Assembly (NCBI GenBank): GCA_001600095.1 | Contig: BCIX01000001.1 | Coordinates: 2,046,001 to 2,110,000 of the forward strand | Reading direction: 5' to 3' | DNA length: 64,000 bases | Source: Bullera alba | Lineage: Eukaryota; Basidiomycota; Tremellomycetes; Tremellales; Bulleraceae | Shown: positions 9,616-21,651 of the stretch, one piece after another | Layout of the letters: each line of letters starts with the position of its first letter | Numbering within the stretch: position 1 is the stretch's first letter | Program-made: the position numbers and the translations under genes | Notes under the pieces: generated by a model | Told to the model about the DNA's origin: nothing | Database searches by the model: none | The model's input: the letters and a program-made list of their open reading frames with translations, nothing else

Positions 9616-12600
9616 ATGTGGTGGCCATTCCAGTGGCTCTTGATCTACGTGCTTGGTGGCTTGACCTTCATCCCGCTGGCCGTCGTTGCTGTCGTTGGTG
9701 AGTGAACCTTTGTCGAGCTGTAGCGCGCATCTGATTGACGACGATTCAGGCTATGTCCTCACCTATGGCTCGGTTTCGATAGGAGATCCAGATCCGGCCA
9801 AGTTGCAGAAAGCGGCCTTGCAGGAGGAATCGGAGAAGGACGCAACGGTTGAAGCGGCCAAAGCGTCAACCGGTCTCAACGGCAATGGCAAGCCCCTATC
9901 AGGTTGGCTCACGGTCAGGCGACAATTCGGTCCCTCTGGATCTGGAGGATTAGTGACGGCAAGCGCTATCGCGCCTTCGAACGATGCTCCCGGAACCACC
10001 CTAGACAGCAGCAGCTCGCCTTCCAGCGAGACCGGTGCCGAGAGGGATATCAAAGGCGATGCCAGGTCAGAGTACAGCGTCAAGTCGGGTTCTGGAACAG
10101 CCACTCCTACCAGCACCATATCTACCACAGCGCCAATCACATACTCCGCTAGGATAGCTCAAACGTACAGGCAAATGGTCGAAGCGCGTCAGTCGAAGAG
10201 TGCAGCCGCCCCCAAGGAATACCTTTTCTGCGTGTTGAAAGGATCAGTACTCTTCCTATATGAAGACGAAGCACAGGCGGAATGCGTTGCGGCAATTGGA
10301 GTCGACAAATATGATGTCGGCGTGGAGGGTAGCCATGGTGGCAGATTCGATGGCAAGGACGCGGAGATGTTCGCCAAGCGAAACGCGGTAGTCTTGAGGG
10401 TTCTGGACACTGAGGGTACTGGACTACCCGTGTTGGCCAAGGGGATGAAAGCGGATGGAGCAGGGAGTCAAGTATCGGAGACCAAGGACATTGAGGCTTT
10501 ACCGTGGTTCCTCTTCTCCAAGTCCAACACCAAGTACGTGAGAGGTCTCTAGGAGAAGACATAAAGCTAATTCTGTTTCTTAGGTTGGAAGATTGGTACA
10601 TCGCCCTCCTGCAAGCTTCAAGCTCAAAATCCGACACCAAAAAGGTGTTCTCGACTGGCGATATGCAGGCGTTGGTAGACACGATCGACACGGAGCCAGA
10701 CCCAATCCCCATGCGATGGCTGAATGCCGTACTGGCGAGAGTCTTCTTTGGGCTATACAGAACGGAGGCTCTGGAGCAGGCACGTTTACCTGATGGGCAC
10801 GATCGGCTTGGCACTGACCAGAGCTCTAGTTCATCATCGACAAGATCATGAAGAAACTGGGCAAGGTTCCCAGGCCGAACTTCTTGGGCCCGATCGTCGT
10901 CCGGGAAGTAAACGTCGGTACTTTCCCTCCGATGTGAGTTGCTAAGCGTTGACAGGCCATCCTCATCCAGGTATTGCAGCTGAATATCGTCGTAGATTCT
11001 CAAAACCAATGCTCAAGGACCTTACCGCTGAAGGAACGGCATCATTCGAAGTACACATGTCATACAAGGCTCGACCAGCCCAGCCCAACTCGGAAGTCCG
11101 AATCACCATCGCCACCACAGCTACTATTCCCACTGGTTTTAAGCCATATGTGGTCGACCTGGTCCTGGCCGTTGTGCTGAAATCGATCGAGGGGAATATG
11201 GTGGTGCAGATCAAGAAACCGCCGAGTAATCGATTCTGGTATGGATTCACTCAGATGCCCAAAATGGACATCGAGATACAGCCTATCGTGTCGGAAAGGA
11301 AGATTCAAATCGGGATGATATTGAAGGCCATCGAGAAGCAATTGAAAGAGGTGGTAAGTCGGTGTCCTGTATCATATGAAAAAGAATGGCATACTGACTG
11401 GGGTAGATCGCCGAGTCAGTGGTCATGCCAAATATGGACGACATCGCCTTCTTCGACACGTCAAAATTGAATACTCGAGGTGGGATCTTCTCGGAAGCTG
11501 GGAAATATGTCGAGGCGGTCACGCAAGACACAGACGCCGCGGGTGTAGATGCGCCGACACAACCCGGAGCACCTATAAGCTCTGAACTACCCCCAGCTGG
11601 AGACCTAGCGACTGGCTCAGTCACGGACTCGTCCGGTGTCAGGCAGCGCCGTCCAACGAAATCGCAAACGATGAATGCGGGGTACAAGAGTACGAACGAC
11701 AATGATACTTCTCTTCACTCGACTGGAATGGAGCCTTCGCTCACTGGTGATCTGAAGAGGGTCGACACCGCCCCGGCTGGCGTCGCGATTGACCACGGCA
11801 CAGCCAAGAGTACCGCTCTCAACGCGACCCGGAAATGGTTTGCTGGTAATGGCCGTCCACCGAGCATATCATCCCTGGGCGGACTGGTCACTACTGGCGC
11901 CGCGAATGAGACCACCGACAAGCCTCAAATAGCGGCAGAGTCGGTTCGAAGCGTCGGAGATGAAGATAGAGCAGTATCGGACGTTGCATCGGCATCAGCC
12001 CCAGCTCTGGTCGCCAAGCCTCCGAGCGTTCACTCTCATGCGAGCGATGCGTCGACAGCCCACAAAGTATCCCCGCTTGCTTCGGTCAAATCACTCGCTA
12101 GATCATCCTCGCCTTCTCCGTCTACCGCCACAGGAGCCTCCGATAGTGTCAGTCAATCCACGCTTCCAGGCGATCAGCCAACGGGTACGACTGCCGCAGC
12201 ACTCATTACCTCTCTTCGAGCTCGGGACAAAGCAGCTATTCAGAGTCAAGTCAACACGGCCCGAGACGCCGTGAAGAAATGGGGAGTCAACTGGGCTGCC
12301 AAGAGACGAGCAGGATCAAACACGGCTGAGACGTTGGAGAAGGACGAAGTCAAGCCAGTCCCGCTGTACAGGCCTATAGAGGATGAGCGGGATCACCAAT
12401 CTGGAGCTGGACCCTCGAGATCGCCTGACGCGCCGAAAACGCTCAAAGAACGACTCGATGCGGCAGCAGCCGCGGCTGCAGCCAATGCCACAGCCTCCCC
12501 ATCTGGTCGAATACGCTCGTCATCTGTCATATCGAGGGATTCGACAAATAGCAATACTCCCAGCAGTAGGCCGACTTTGACGGCGTCGCCAAGTGGCAGA

Positions 12601-13413
12601 CTAGCCGCAGCGGCAGGTACCTCACCCCCGAAGTGGACGCTATCGAATTCGCGCCCGACTGTTGCCGCAACGAGTCAATTGACCGCTTTGGGATCGTCTT
12701 CTGCCCCGACCTCGACAGCTTCCTCGGACGGCAGGCGAGTCATTGAGAAATTTGAGGTGAAGTCGGTCCAACAGGAAAGACGGCCGTCCACCTCGAATCC
12801 AGTGTACACCCAGCCTGCGGCCGCAAGGGGAATGGTGGTACCGCGTATGCCTAAACGACCTGGAGAGGTGGTCGGTATGGGATCCACTGTGACTGGTGGC
12901 ATCGAGAGGCGGGTATCTGAAGGACAGTCGGATCGAGACGCATCGCGTTCCTCCAGCCCTCACGCCCAGCCTGAGGTCGATCACGGCACACTGGTCCCTC
13001 CGCCTACTCTTCCCCCTCGACCGTCAAGTCCAGTCACCAAGCCGGATCCGAAGCCTCAAGCACCTGGAGAGGAGAAGGGAGAATTGCTGGTCCCGCACGT
13101 GATTGAAGCGCCGCCTCAACTTCCTCCGAGAAAGGTCACTCCTCAGCCATCGCCGATCAAGCCACATTCGGTCCTTCTTTCAGAATCAGATATGGACGCT
13201 AGCGATACGGCAGGTGCTATCCTGGCCCCTCGTCCACCAGCGAGACAAACAGACAATGCGGCAAACCCAGCCGATGGATTGCATGTCGAGCACGGTAGTG
13301 AGGCTGGAGTTTCAGCGAGCACCTACCCCGGTGGAGCTGAGCAGGCCAGGCGGTTTTTAGAATCACGGGGTTCTACAGGGGCAAATGCCGGAGACTCCGT
13401 TCGGTCAGATTAG
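9616..13413 (+). CDS. NVJ2: ER lipid-transfer protein with PH and SMP domains (NVJ2/TEX2 family)
   Basis: Tether and lipid-transfer protein of ER contact sites. The start at 9616 follows an in-frame TGA and gives MWWPFQWLLIYVLGGLTFIP, a membrane anchor. An intron then leads to YVLTYGSVSIGDPDPAKLQ. A PH-like domain follows (KEYLFCVLKGSVLFLYEDEA, ending LPWFLFSKSNTK-LEDWYIALL across an intron). The SMP domain begins PMRWLNAVLARVFFGLYRTE and runs through IIDKIMKKLGKVPRPNFLGP, then VGTFPPM-FSKPMLKDLTAEG, FWYGFTQMPKMDIEIQPIVS and LKAIEKQLKEV. SMP modules carry glycerolipids in a hydrophobic groove. The remaining roughly 650 residues (from about 11419) are Ser/Pro/Ala-rich, with PPxLPPRP-type stretches that could bind SH3 domains. 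About 1,170 residues in total, at least six exons, far longer than yeast Nvj2 because of the tail. Confidence 0.92.
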
Positions 13414-16301
13414 GTGATGCTCGTATGCGCACGACTTTGCGCTGTCAGACGGGCCGGACTCCAGGAGTGAGGGGTTGTTGAGATCTTTGTACACGCCAAG
13501 CTGTGGACACGTTACGCTGTGGATGCATGGGAGCTAGCAATGTCTATTAGGAGTCTGGCAGATCGGGGATCCATCATGACGATTCCGACCACAAGACATG
13601 GCTCAGGAGGGCCCAGGGCGTCTCGAGATCTTTCCTCGCCACGAAACCAGGAACCTACAAGATTGACAGATCTACGATCGGGTGTTCTGGCGACTCGAGA
13701 CGGGTACTGAGATGCCGTGCAAATCACCGCACCTTGATACTCGTCTTGATCCGCCACAACTGGCCCTCCGCCCGAGTCACTCATGCGGAACGCCTCCGAC
13801 ATACCTTTTTGACCTGTTAATCCTCGTTCGGCGTGGCCATATACTCGGCTTCCGTGTGGAGATGGCTTCTCGCATCGAGGACGGATCTGATCCTCAGGTC
13901 GGCGGTCGTTTCGATTTGCTAAATAATAGACCGAGCGAGATTGTTCGGGTCGGAATGCCGAGCTGCCACTCCCTGCCTCCGCGCTTGTGTCCCCTGGTCG
14001 AAGAACCTATGCCGGACTGTCGTATCCAGGACCGATTTTGAGATGTGAGCGGAATTCATCGGATAACACGGCCCTTCACGGACTGGGCTGGACCCCAGAC
14101 CGTATCTGCGGGAAGTCCGCGGAAAGAGCAACACCAGGGTTTGAAGACTTTGCGAGCAGGAACGAGCAGCCACGTAACCCGATGTCACCCAGCTTGCGCG
14201 AAAACCTCCGTCGGTTGCGATCATGTAGATTCGGAGTGGTGAGGTCATCGTGGAAGGTATGTAAGAGTGGCATGCGCGTCTTTGGTGCAGATGGGTCCGC
14301 TCGAGGCTGTAGTAGATGTCCGGGCTCACTCTAAGGGCTTGCTTCGTTTCGGAAAGGCCATCCTGAGTCCGTGAATCCCTCTTCTCCGCTCGTTCGGAGG
14401 TCGCGGTCTTTTGAGAGAGTTGAGCAGATTTAGTGATTGGCGGCGAAGAATGTAGACAGGATGTCACCAAGCTTGCCGCAGGGATCAAAAAAAAAGTCAA
14501 ACAGGAAGGTGTAGTAGGACTCCGACTCTCGAGGCATGAAGTCGACATCGAAGGTGAAAGTTTGGTTGGTCCCAGCGTATCCGACGATATGGAACAAAGG
14601 TATCCGCTTACTGTTTGTCCGGTAGGTATCTGTTGGAGGTCCGATAGATGTACTCCATCAAGAGGGAGCTCGAAGAAGTCTCCAGATCCACCCCCAGCAC
14701 CGTGCAGAGTATGGGGTGACGATCAAAGGTTCCCGACCGTTTTTCGAATGCTCACCTTTGCATGACCTTTCCCCGCCAGTTCTCAACTCAGCTCATACCT
14801 CACCCGATCGCACTCTGTGTGTTGCGGCTCGATGCTGAACCCCTCAAAGCCCTGGTCCTTCACGGGCCCTACCTTGGCATCGATGAGGGCGCCGTGCGGG
14901 GGGCCCGCCGGGTGACCCGCTTGTAGCAGTGAAGCCGATCGGCTGACGCTCAGGCATGGCGGAGGAGGTAGGAAGGACATCGCCGTCGCCGGAAAGGTCG
15001 ATAAAGTAAAGGGTACCGAGTCGACGGTGGCTGATGGTCGGCCTCGACTTTGTTTCGACCGGCGGGGGGATCAAGCTCATGCCTGGGCTAGCGGGGAGAG
15101 AACGCAGACTTACGTAGCGTCATTCCTCAGCAAAGTCGCCCTTCAGCCCATATCGTGCGGTACTCGTTTACGCCAAATGAGCGTCGATTATCTCCCCATC
15201 CTTTTGGCCATGAATGACGGTAAGAAGTTGAACAGGACCTTGGCGGATCGGCGGTGCAGAGAAGCCCGGCGACTTCATGCCAGCACGCGGAAGTGGAGAC
15301 CGGGCTCCAAGCTACTTTGCCGTCGACCGACCAACCAACCAGGGGATGTGGGTTCAAGTCGGACCATATCGCTGGGTTTCTCCTTGACATAGGTTATTGG
15401 ATGCGTTGCGTCGAGGTTTGAAACCCAAGCGGTGTTTGACTTCTCGGACGCTCGCTCAGGGGGAAGCGCATCCCTCGTCCCAGCTCTGTGCTTGCGGAAT
15501 CGATCGGTCAATGCATCCAAAAGACCGGTCCGCATGTACCCTCGTTCCAGTATTCTTCCTGAACAACGCTCCTCCATTGTCGCCAAAGTCACCGTATGCT
15601 CGCTTCCGTATGTCCTTGTCGCACAACCATGGGAAGTACACAATCTGTCGGTGGATTGAAATATCATGACATTAGGAGCGAGGCCAGCGTAGACGCACGC
15701 TTACTTCACCATACCGCCGAATTCAATGGAGAAAAGGGTTCGCGACTCACATAATGAATCGCCTTCTTGTCTATTCTCGTAAGAGAGTTGTCTCTCGAAA
15801 GTAGACTCCCACAGCACTCCCGCCTCGAACTTGTTCGCGCAGACCATAGCGATTTGTCCGAATGTGAAATACAGTACAGGGCTGCTGTCGTTGCAGGAAG
15901 GTGACTGCAGTCGGAAGGCTGCTAATCGGATTCGGCGTGCTTTCGCGCCGAGGTTGCTTTCCCACGGCTGCGCCAAATATAGAACAGGGACAGTATTACG
16001 TAACCAGACAGAAAGAAGCCGTACGTGGTGGGTGGCAAAAAGGACACTTTTGAGACCTTTGCTCCTCCGCTTGATTCAGCTCGAGCGATCGAATGATGTC
16101 TGCTGCGGGGAACGTAGGCTTCATCATCACTCGCCGTCCTCGTTCGCAACCTCCAGCTTCTTTGCGGTAACTCAGCATACTTTCTCCGCATCATATAAAT
16201 TTTGACGTTCTACAACAAAGCCAAGTCACAAGACATACCATCAACGATATCGGCGTGAGGGGCTTGTCGAACAGGACAATCAGCGGGAGCGGAGGATCGT
16301 C
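13414..16301. other. 2.9-kb gene-poor region
   Basis: No complete gene can be assembled. Many open frames of 60-200 codons exist on both strands, none with a recognised domain or coherent splice sites. The longest (209 codons, minus, 13919-14548) has composition like random translation. The most coding-like pieces are on the minus strand and are listed separately (14430-14980). Confidence 0.4.
14430..14980 (-). pseudogene. Possible decayed or unrecognised minus-strand gene fragments
   Basis: Two stretches read like real protein. One, at about 14783-14980, contains HGALIDAKVGPVKDQGFEGF and then SIEPQHTECDRVRYEL. The other, at 14430-14594, contains VGYAGTNQTFTFDVDFMPRE and ends DPCGKLGDILSTFFAANH before a TAA. 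The second has a strong C-ending codon preference like the genes nearby. They are in different frames and I cannot join them with confident introns. A further coding-like piece lies upstream at about 15760-15880 (VCANKFEAGVLWESTFERQL). These may be exons of one fast-evolving gene, or relics. Family unknown. Confidence 0.3.
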
Positions 16302-17174
16302 ATGTCAAATACTGGTGGCGGCAGCTTAGGTGGTAATGGGCCCGGGAGCGCATCCACCTATCAATCCGTCATCATCGCTTTAGTTGCAGGATCACTTCTC
16401 ACTGCCGGAGTCATTTCGATCCTGTATAGGCGGAGGAGGAGACGACAGTTTTTGCGGCAGATCGCTCGATTAACGGCGAACGGAACTGCAGCGGGCGATG
16501 GGGCAGGCGATACGAGATGGGTGCAGCTGGCCAATGGGACGTTGGTGCAAGTCAGGGATCGGAAGAAGAAGGATAAGCTGGGCAAAGAGCCAATCCTGTT
16601 CGATCGGGTAGTAGGAGAGTCCAAGGAGAAGGCAACAGAAAGGGTGGACGGGGAAGTGGAAGTCAATGGGAAGATGGGGGATACCTGGAGAGTGAGTCAA
16701 ATAGCACGCTGAGGTTCCCTAAGGTTGATGACTGAACCTCCTTCTTCTTAGCCTCTCAATACCACGACGATGCCGACGAAGGAGAAGTCAAGCGAGCAGC
16801 TATCTCTCTCGATCCTCATAGCTATGCCCACGCCCAGCACCGACATCTCGAATCACGACTCTCCTTCATCTTCCACTTCGTCACTATCGTATCAGAAACC
16901 AGTACACCTGGACGATTATCCAATATCCTATCGAGTTCCCAAAGAGATGTTGATGACCGAAGACAACGAAGACGACTTTGTCCTCCCATCTGTGGTCATC
17001 GGTACCACGTCAGTCCCGATTTGTGTGACGAGCAACACCAAATCCAGCTGGGATGCAATCAAGAAGGAGGCGAGAAGTAATAATAGCAGTCGCAACAAGG
17101 AGAACGCGGAGCCCGGAAGTTCAGGAACCAGACGAGTAGAGAGGACAGATGGGTTCAGGTCAAGGAATAGATGA
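16302..17174 (+). CDS. Single-pass membrane protein of unknown function
   Basis: Family not recognised. The start at 16302 gives a short Ser/Gly-rich outer segment, then one membrane helix (SVIIALVAGSLLTAGVISIL), immediately followed by a strongly basic stop-transfer run (YRRRRRRQFLRQ). This predicts N-out/C-in topology without a cleaved signal. The inner part has RWVQLANGTLVQVRDRKKKD and KEPILFDRV. After one intron (about 16692-16751) it becomes Ser-rich, then has HLDDYPISYRVPKEMLM and NEDDFVLPSVVIG before a polar end. About 270 residues. The TM-plus-juxtamembrane layout resembles fungal Mid2-like or anchor proteins, but no named domain is visible. Confidence 0.75.
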
Positions 17175-17385
17175 ACCAGGCTTCGCTACCAGAGTTCGAG
17201 AGCCACTCCGGCATCAGTGCCACATCGTGTATCAGTGAGATTCAAGTATAATATCTTTCACGACACTTAGAGATGTAGCAACAATCATGATGGAGCAACT
17301 GCATTACAAGGATCATGATGGACATTTATCGACACGCCTGAGCTGGAATGAGGAATGGCCAAAGTCCGAAAACCTTCTCGAGTGA

Positions 17386-18698
17386 CTATTCCAACACATC
17401 CATCTCGTCTTCATCCCCTTCCTCTCTCTGAGCACGTCTTCGTTCGGCCTCATTTGTCCGTTTCTGCAGGTTGGCGTCCGGCTAAAGCGCACACTGTAAG
17501 CCGAGGACATGGAACATCGTGCGAGTAGGACAGACTCACCACTAGACACTCCTCTCTCAGTGGCTTTGTGCACCCGGCGAGGGGACACCTGGCGTCCTTT
17601 CTAGCAGCTTTCGACTGCTGAATGATGTTCATCACCGCGGCCTTGGAAAACGAGTGGTTGCACATGGAGCTATCACGATGTCAGCACAACTAAGGCAGGT
17701 TCATCTTCTCGCTCACCTTGTCACAGCATTGACGAAAGGTTTGAATGTCAATGGACACCTATAAGTCTGTGTGGCACCTCCAAGTTCGATCTCTTCGTCG
17801 TCCGAATCGTCGCCCTCTTCCAGCGGAATGAATCTTGATACCGGGGGACAACCAGTGTCGGAATGATTCATCTCCTGCGAGAGTTCAGAAATGGTCGGAC
17901 ATATACAGAATTATGACTTACCCATATGGCTGCCCTGAAGTCCCGGTAAGGTTCGCTTTTGATGACTGAAAGACGGCGTTATCTCAACGACAACTTCTCT
18001 GCACAAGCGGATACTTCTACGGAATCACTCACACTTCTGACGAGACGTCTTCCTCTGATACTCCTCGCTAAGCATCTTATACCTATCTTCGTAGATTTTC
18101 GCTGGGTCGACCTGACATCGCGTCAGTATAAACACAATTGATCAGACAACGACAGTCTCCCGCTCACCAATGATTGATTCGACCGCAACGCTGTGGCCAT
18201 CTCCTCGAGCGCTTGTAATTGCAATTTCGTCAATGCTAACAAATCCGAAACTCGACGAAAATCTGCGTCGAGGCTGTCGATCGCCTGAAACGTATCAATC
18301 AGCTACTTTCATTAAAGATGACCGCTGAAGCTCTGTTCACCTACCTCATCGTCAGGACTAGCCTGCTCCATCCCGACGGCAGCATTTGAAATCAATCCCA
18401 GCGAATCCTTAAGCTTCTCCACCGTGTCTCTGCCTCGAGCTTGTAGTCCTCGAATCTGCCAAACCGTCCGTCAATCAGCGCACAAGTCGGTTGAAACGTA
18501 TCGAATGCTCACAAAGTCGATATTTCCGTTAGTCTTCTCTATAGGCTGATCGACAAAGGTCGCTGTGGTCCATTGGTCTGGCACATATTCCGGTTTGACT
18601 ATTGCTTCCCCGTTGTCATTTAGACTTCCAGTCGCACTTCCCTGCCGAGCAGCTGACCTTGACGATGAGGCCGCAGCGTTCCCGGTGGCTACAGGCAT
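17386..18698 (-). CDS. NSE2: SMC5-SMC6 complex SUMO E3 ligase NSE2 (MMS21)
   Basis: SP-RING SUMO ligase docked on the Smc5 coiled coil, needed for DNA repair. The start at 18698 (MPVATGNAAASSSRSAARQG) is preferred; an in-frame ATG at 18779 is possible. The middle is helical (TVEKLKDSLGLISNAAVG, then RVSDLLALTKLQLQALEEMA), matching the Smc5-binding region. The SP-RING is spread over several exons: TYRCPLTFKPFVNAV, MCNHSFSKAAVMNIIQQS and ARCPLAGCTKPL, with the expected Cys and His zinc ligands. The tail is acidic (EEGDEDEMDVLE), ending at 17386. Six or more introns. It is divergent from RPA1 across 324 bp carrying cell-cycle-box motifs. Confidence 0.9.
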
Positions 18699-19022
18699 GG
18701 TGATGATGTCGGAGTGTGGTAGAGGAGAAAAGTAGTAGATGGCCTGATAAAGCCTGCCAACATTAGCTGGCACGCGCATGGACGAAATGACTCAGCCCCA
18801 TGCGATGCCACGTGACGCGGTTTGACGCGTTCGTCTCCCCCGAATTTTGATTCCGTCGACGCGCTTTTACCAATGTCCAGTCAACTCCCAACTCAACTTG
18901 TTCTCTTGCCCTAGTTACTGCGACTTCGCGTTTTCCTTACCCCACTACCAACGAAACGGCCCCTCACCGCGACACCCGACAACAAATATCTCAACGAACT
19001 GCGCAAGTGATCCAAATCCGCT
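18699..19022. promoter_or_regulatory. Divergent NSE2/RPA1 promoter with MluI cell-cycle box motifs
   Basis: A full ACGCGT lies at 18825-18830. Two further ACGCG cores lie at about 18815-18819 and 18859-18863. ACGCGT is the MCB bound by MBF, which activates G1/S genes; RFA1 is a classic MCB target in budding yeast. The cluster sits between two genome-maintenance genes. Motifs are directly seen; MBF control is inference. Confidence 0.6.
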
Positions 19023-21408
19023 ATGTCGAGTACTCTTTCCGCAGGCTTCTGCGAGTTGGCCTATCAAAGCGATGAAACTCCTGCCAACATCCAGCCGATT
19101 CTTCAGATCATCACTATCAAGAAGATCGCTGCGCAATCAAACACTGCACTAGACAGATACAGGTACGGTACTCGCTGGTGTTCTGCCTTGAAGAGCTGAC
19201 AAGAAGGACCGGAACAGGATCATACTCTCTGATGGGAAATATTTCATCCAGGCCATGTTGGCCACTCAGCTCAACCACCTGGTCGAGGGCCAGAAGGTCG
19301 ACAAGTTTGTCACAGTCAAGCTTACAGACTTCTCGACCAACTCTATCCAAGGCAAAAGGTATGAGACCCATGCAAGTGTAATGGGAATGAAGCTTTTGGC
19401 TGATACAGCGGACTTGTAGACTACTCGTCATTATGGAACTGGAGCCTCAGGCCTGGGTGACGGAGAAGATCGGAGAGCCGGCCAGCTGGGATCCAGCTCA
19501 GGCACGCGCGAGTACCAATTCGGCCCCGGGAGCAAACAGCGTCGGTCCATCAAGAGGTGCCGCTGGTAAAGGGGCCAAGAAACCTAAGGATATGGGACCG
19601 CTATACCCTATTGAGGGTCTCAGTCCATACCAGAACAAGTTAGTGACGATAGTGTGGCTCGAGATGAGGCTGACAATGTGAACAGGTGGACTATCAAGGC
19701 CAGAGTAACCCAGAAGTCTGACATCAGGCACTGGACGAATCAGAAGGGAGAGGGAAAGGTCTTCAACGTGACCTTGATGGACGAGTCGGTGAGGCAGCCG
19801 TTCAAGTCAAGCATTACAAAGCTGATGGATCGGGAAGGGAGAGATCAGGGCGACAGGTTTTAATGATACTGTCGACAGATTCTACGACCTGCTGCAAGAA
19901 GGAAAGGTAGGTCGCATATTTTTCCTGATTGTGGAATGGCGTTGACGGAACGCGAAGGTCTTCTTTGTCTCCAAAGCCCGAATCCAGATCGCCAAGAAGC
20001 AGTTCAACACCGTCAACAACGAATACGAGATTTCGTTCGGTAATGACACTGAGATTGAGCCCGTAGGTAATGCTTTCGTGGCTTGTCGATCGAGAGACGC
20101 TCACTTCGAAAAAGTGTGACGACGAGTCGGTACCGCAGATGAAGTACAACTTTGTCCCGATCGGTGATCTGGGCAATCTGCAAAAGGACGAGACGTGCGG
20201 TGAGTCTGGCAGAGATTCGTAGCACTTCAGTTTCTCACCTGTGTTCGCGCAGACGTCATTGCCATCGTCAAAGAGGTTCACGAGCTTGGGTCCATCACCG
20301 CAAAGTCGTCGAACAAGCCAGTAAGTCCAATCACAGAATACATCCACATTGAGCTTCTCCTCATTCCACCTTCAGTTCTCCAAACGAGACATTCAGCTCG
20401 TCGACCAATCTGGACAGAGTGTCCGACTCACGCTGTGGGGCAAACAAGCCGAATCGTTCGACCACGGAGACGAACCCATCATCGCGTTCAAAGGTGTCAA
20501 AGTCGGTGACTTTGGGGGCAGGTCTCTGTCAATGTTCAGCACTGCCACCATGGCTGTAGAGCCTGATATTCCAGACGCGCATCAGCTCCGAGGATGGTAA
20601 GTGATGGCATCAAACAGCCTGTCAAGGTGGCTGATCGATTTATCAGGTACGACGCAGAGGGCAGGAACAAAGAGTTCACTGCGTACTCGAACTCGATGGC
20701 CACAAGATCCGATGCTCCGATCAAGCCTTCCGAGCTCAAGACTCTTGGACAGGTCAAAGACGAGCAACTGGGTATGCTCGACACCACCGATTACTTCACT
20801 ACCTCGGCCACTGTATCCTTCGTCAAGAACGAGACATTCTCGTACCCCGCTTGCCCCAACCCAGATGGATGCAACAAGAAGGTTATCAACGATGGCAGCG
20901 GATGGATGTGTGAGAAATGTGACAAGAAATGGCCAGAGCCTGTCCACCGGTAAGTCATCAAGGGAGAGGCAGTCTCGGCCAACTGCTGATTGTGTGCAGA
21001 TACATCCTGCAGGCCAACTTGCTCGATTGGGCGGGCGGTATCTGGATCACGGCGTTCAACGAGGTGGCCGAGCAGTTGGTGGGCATCAGTGCCAACGATC
21101 TCATGAAGTTGAGGGTACGTCTCGACCCTGAATCTCATATGAGACGTACTGACATCCGGACAGGAGGCAGGAGAGGATGACAAGGTCGCCGGGTACTTCT
21201 CGAGACTTGCCGGAAAGACTTTCACCTTCCAGATGATGGCCAAGCAGGATTCCTTCAATGTAAGTCGTCCCTGAATACCCTTTCTTTCGACAGCTGAGCC
21301 GATTCTCAGGACACACCCCGAGTGAGGTACAACTGCAGAAAGGCCAGCGAGCCAGACTACCCAGCCGACTCGGCCTACATGATCTCGCAGATCGAATCGC
21401 TGGGCTAG
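19023..21408 (+). CDS. RFA1: Replication protein A large subunit (RPA1/RFA1)
   Basis: Single-stranded DNA-binding subunit of RPA, used in replication, repair and recombination. The start at 19023 gives [17 protein letters not shown]. The N-terminal OB fold includes [35 protein letters not shown] and [10 protein letters not shown] Ser/Gly/Lys linker leads to [23 protein letters not shown], the opening of DBD-A (WTIKARVT is diagnostic). DBD-B is present ([20 protein letters not shown]). DBD-C has the zinc ribbon [10 protein letters not shown]...[10 protein letters not shown] and then [20 protein letters not shown]. It ends [13 protein letters not shown] at 21408. About 600 residues, nine or more introns. 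Full-length with all expected domains. Confidence 0.96.
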
Positions 21409-21481
21409 ATACGGAAAAGGGGAGAAGACACGACCGCCAGTGTGTAGTAGCAGAATTAGCTAGAAGTTCCAGTTCGAAGTG

Positions 21482-21577
21482 TATTTTCGTATCCGTACTG
21501 TCTCAATGCTCGTTATGAAGTCCTGCATATATTTTCGTATCCGTACTGTCTCAATGCTCGTTATGAAGTCCTGCATA
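21482..21577. repeat. Exact 48-bp tandem duplication
   Basis: Copies at 21482-21529 and 21530-21577 are identical as far as I can read. They lie in the 3' region downstream of RPA1 and before the Borealin-like stop at 21652. The exactness suggests a recent duplication or an assembly artefact. Confidence 0.92.
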
Positions 21578-21651
21578 AAACGTAACAAGGGGCAAACATC
21601 CCTAATCGTAAAAAAGTAAAACAAAAACACTCGCATCGCCGACGCCCTTGA

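Noticed and set aside
10149..11009. 286-codon open frame antisense to the NVJ2-like gene
   Set aside because: It lies opposite spliced PH/SMP exons with clear protein similarity; no features of its own.
13919..14548. 209-codon minus-strand open frame in the gene-poor region
   Set aside because: Composition looks random (Ser/Arg/Thr) and it conflicts with the better coding-like frame at 14430-14594; no splice support.
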